Assembly: GCA_052386675.1 (NCBI GenBank)
Contig: JBQTJX010000039.1
Span: 1 to 64,000 of the forward strand
DNA from: RBG-16-66-20 sp052386675
GTDB lineage: Bacteria > Pseudomonadota > Gammaproteobacteria > Burkholderiales > SG8-39
Direction: 5' to 3'
Length of the DNA: 64,000 nucleotides
This document shows, piece after piece, positions 63,331 through 64,000 of the stretch (the stretch's first letter is position 1; each line of letters starts with the position of its first letter). Under the pieces are notes generated by a model. The model was not told the DNA's origin. It saw only the letters and a list, made by a program, of their open reading frames with translations, and did no database searches. The position numbers were made by a program, and so were the translations under genes.

Positions 63331-64000
63331 CTACTTGCCCATCACGTTCCCGAAGCGCACCCACTGCTTGCCATCGAAGCGGATCAGCTGCACCGCCTGG
63401 ATCGGCGCGTAGTCGCTGTCGCCGGTGTTGATGGTGATCCCCGGCAGGAAGGTCTCGACGCGGAAGCCCTTCATGCTGGCGGCCTGCTTCATGATGTTGT
63501 CGCGCGTCAGGTTGTTCCCGGCCTGCTTCAGGACCTGGTGCAGCGTCGAGGCCACGGTGTAGCCGTAGATGTTGGACGCGTCCTTCAGGTCGCCCTCGGG
63601 GTAGTACTTGGCCATGAAGGCCTTCCAGTCGAGCACGGCCTTGTCGTTCGCCCACTGGCTGTCGAGCGGATCCTTGATGTACTGCGTCGAGATCAGGCCC
63701 ACCGACTTGTCCAGGCCCGCCGGCGTCAGCACCGAGCCCACCGAGGCCGAGACGTTGTTCAGGAAGTGCAGGGGCTTCCAGCCGATGTCGAAGGCCTTGC
63801 GGATCGCCTGCGCCGCGAACTTCGGCGTGGTGATGTTGAAGAAGGTATCCGCGCCAGAGGCCTGCAGCTGGACCATCTGCGAATCCACCGTCGGGTCGGT
63901 CACTTCGTAGGACACCTCCTTGACGATCATCGACGGCGCCTTGGCGCCGAGGCCGTCCTTCATCCCCTTGAGGTAGTCCTTGCCGTAGTCGTCGTTCTGG
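63331..64000 (-). CDS. LivK-like branched-chain amino-acid/amide ABC transporter binding protein (5' end outside the window)
   Basis: The last 222 residues of a periplasmic type-1 binding protein; the gene runs off the window. The visible part starts QNDDYGKDYLKGMKDGLG, then SYEVTDPTVDSQMVQLQASGADTFFNITTPKFAAQAIRKA and ends GKQWVRFGNVMGK. This group (HAAT family) binds amino acids, amides, urea or aromatic acids. It probably feeds the minus-strand catabolic genes downstream (aldolase, CMD-like, dehydrogenase), separated from them by a strong terminator. Confidence 0.94.
   Translation of the reverse strand, partial: QNDDYGKDYLKGMKDGLGAKAPSMIVKEVSYEVTDPTVDSQMVQLQASGADTFFNITTPKFAAQAIRKAFDIGWKPLHFLNNVSASVGSVLTPAGLDKSVGLISTQYIKDPLDSQWANDKAVLDWKAFMAKYYPEGDLKDASNIYGYTVASTLHQVLKQAGNNLTRDNIMKQAASMKGFRVETFLPGITINTGDSDYAPIQAVQLIRFDGKQWVRFGNVMGK

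Overview
The window is about 64 kb of GC-rich chromosomal DNA with dense, mostly C/G-ending codon use. The order clpX-lon-hupB-tRNA-Val-tRNA-Asp-ppiD-fabI, the chain pyrG-kdsA-eno-ftsB, and three Bug-family (tripartite tricarboxylate receptor-like) periplasmic binding proteins all point to a betaproteobacterium, most likely Burkholderiales or a close relative. No rRNA, CRISPR array, insertion sequence, integrase or phage gene was seen, and no gap between genes exceeds about 160 bases.

Layout. (1) 1-6.6 kb: protein quality control and envelope core, with ClpX (its start lies outside the window), Lon, HU, two tRNAs, the PpiD chaperone and FabI enoyl-ACP reductase. (2) 6.66-13.57 kb: a Yej-like peptide ABC transporter operon with a small PH-domain membrane protein inserted in it and a binding protein carrying an extra C-terminal membrane helix. 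(3) 13.57-18.5 kb: an unknown exported protein, MltD, glyoxalase II, a methyltransferase, RNase HI and a DnaQ-like exonuclease. (4) 18.5-26.0 kb: YbaL-type K+/H+ antiporter, SRPBCC protein, acyl-CoA synthetase, enoyl-CoA hydratase, a lipoprotein, a lipid kinase and an MFS carrier. (5) 26.1-30.2 kb: an accessory patch, partly lower in GC, with a small lipoprotein, GNAT, a GFA-fold protein, a DUF4143 ATPase, an esterase and a HicBA toxin-antitoxin pair.

(6) 30.26-44.03 kb: a 13-gene, tightly packed, all-minus-strand catabolic cluster. It holds two acyl-CoA dehydrogenases, three Bug receptors, a mandelate-racemase-type enolase-superfamily enzyme, a D-2-hydroxyacid dehydrogenase, a class III CoA-transferase, LeuC/LeuD-like hydratase subunits without LeuA or LeuB, an isocitrate-lyase/PEP-mutase-fold lyase, an MFE-2-like SDR and a class II aldolase. 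This is the best candidate here for an undescribed pathway: CoA activation and oxidation of a branched organic acid, followed by hydration and retro-aldol cleavage of a substituted malate. (7) 44.1-52.0 kb: the electron and acyl-CoA machinery that would serve it (EtfBA, DmdC-type dehydrogenase, Mpo1-like dioxygenase, ETF-quinone oxidoreductase, thioesterase, acetoacetyl-CoA synthetase). (8) 52.1-57.4 kb: pyrG-kdsA-eno-ftsB-amidohydrolase, each overlapping the next by 4 bases. (9) 57.4-64.0 kb: a second peptide-binding protein, a PhyH dioxygenase with a SAF-domain oxidoreductase, then a minus-strand catabolic set (3-hydroxyisobutyrate-dehydrogenase-like, carboxymuconolactone-decarboxylase-like, class II aldolase, LivK-like receptor running off the end).

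A recurring regulatory theme is a TATAAT-like -10 box ending only 5-8 bases before the start codon (fabI, the Yej-like binding protein, the acyl-CoA synthetase, etfB, hicB, the DUF4143 ATPase, ETF-QO, the thioesterase, mltD). This predicts leaderless or nearly leaderless mRNAs. Three divergent gene pairs seem to share a single overlapping, two-way -10 element.
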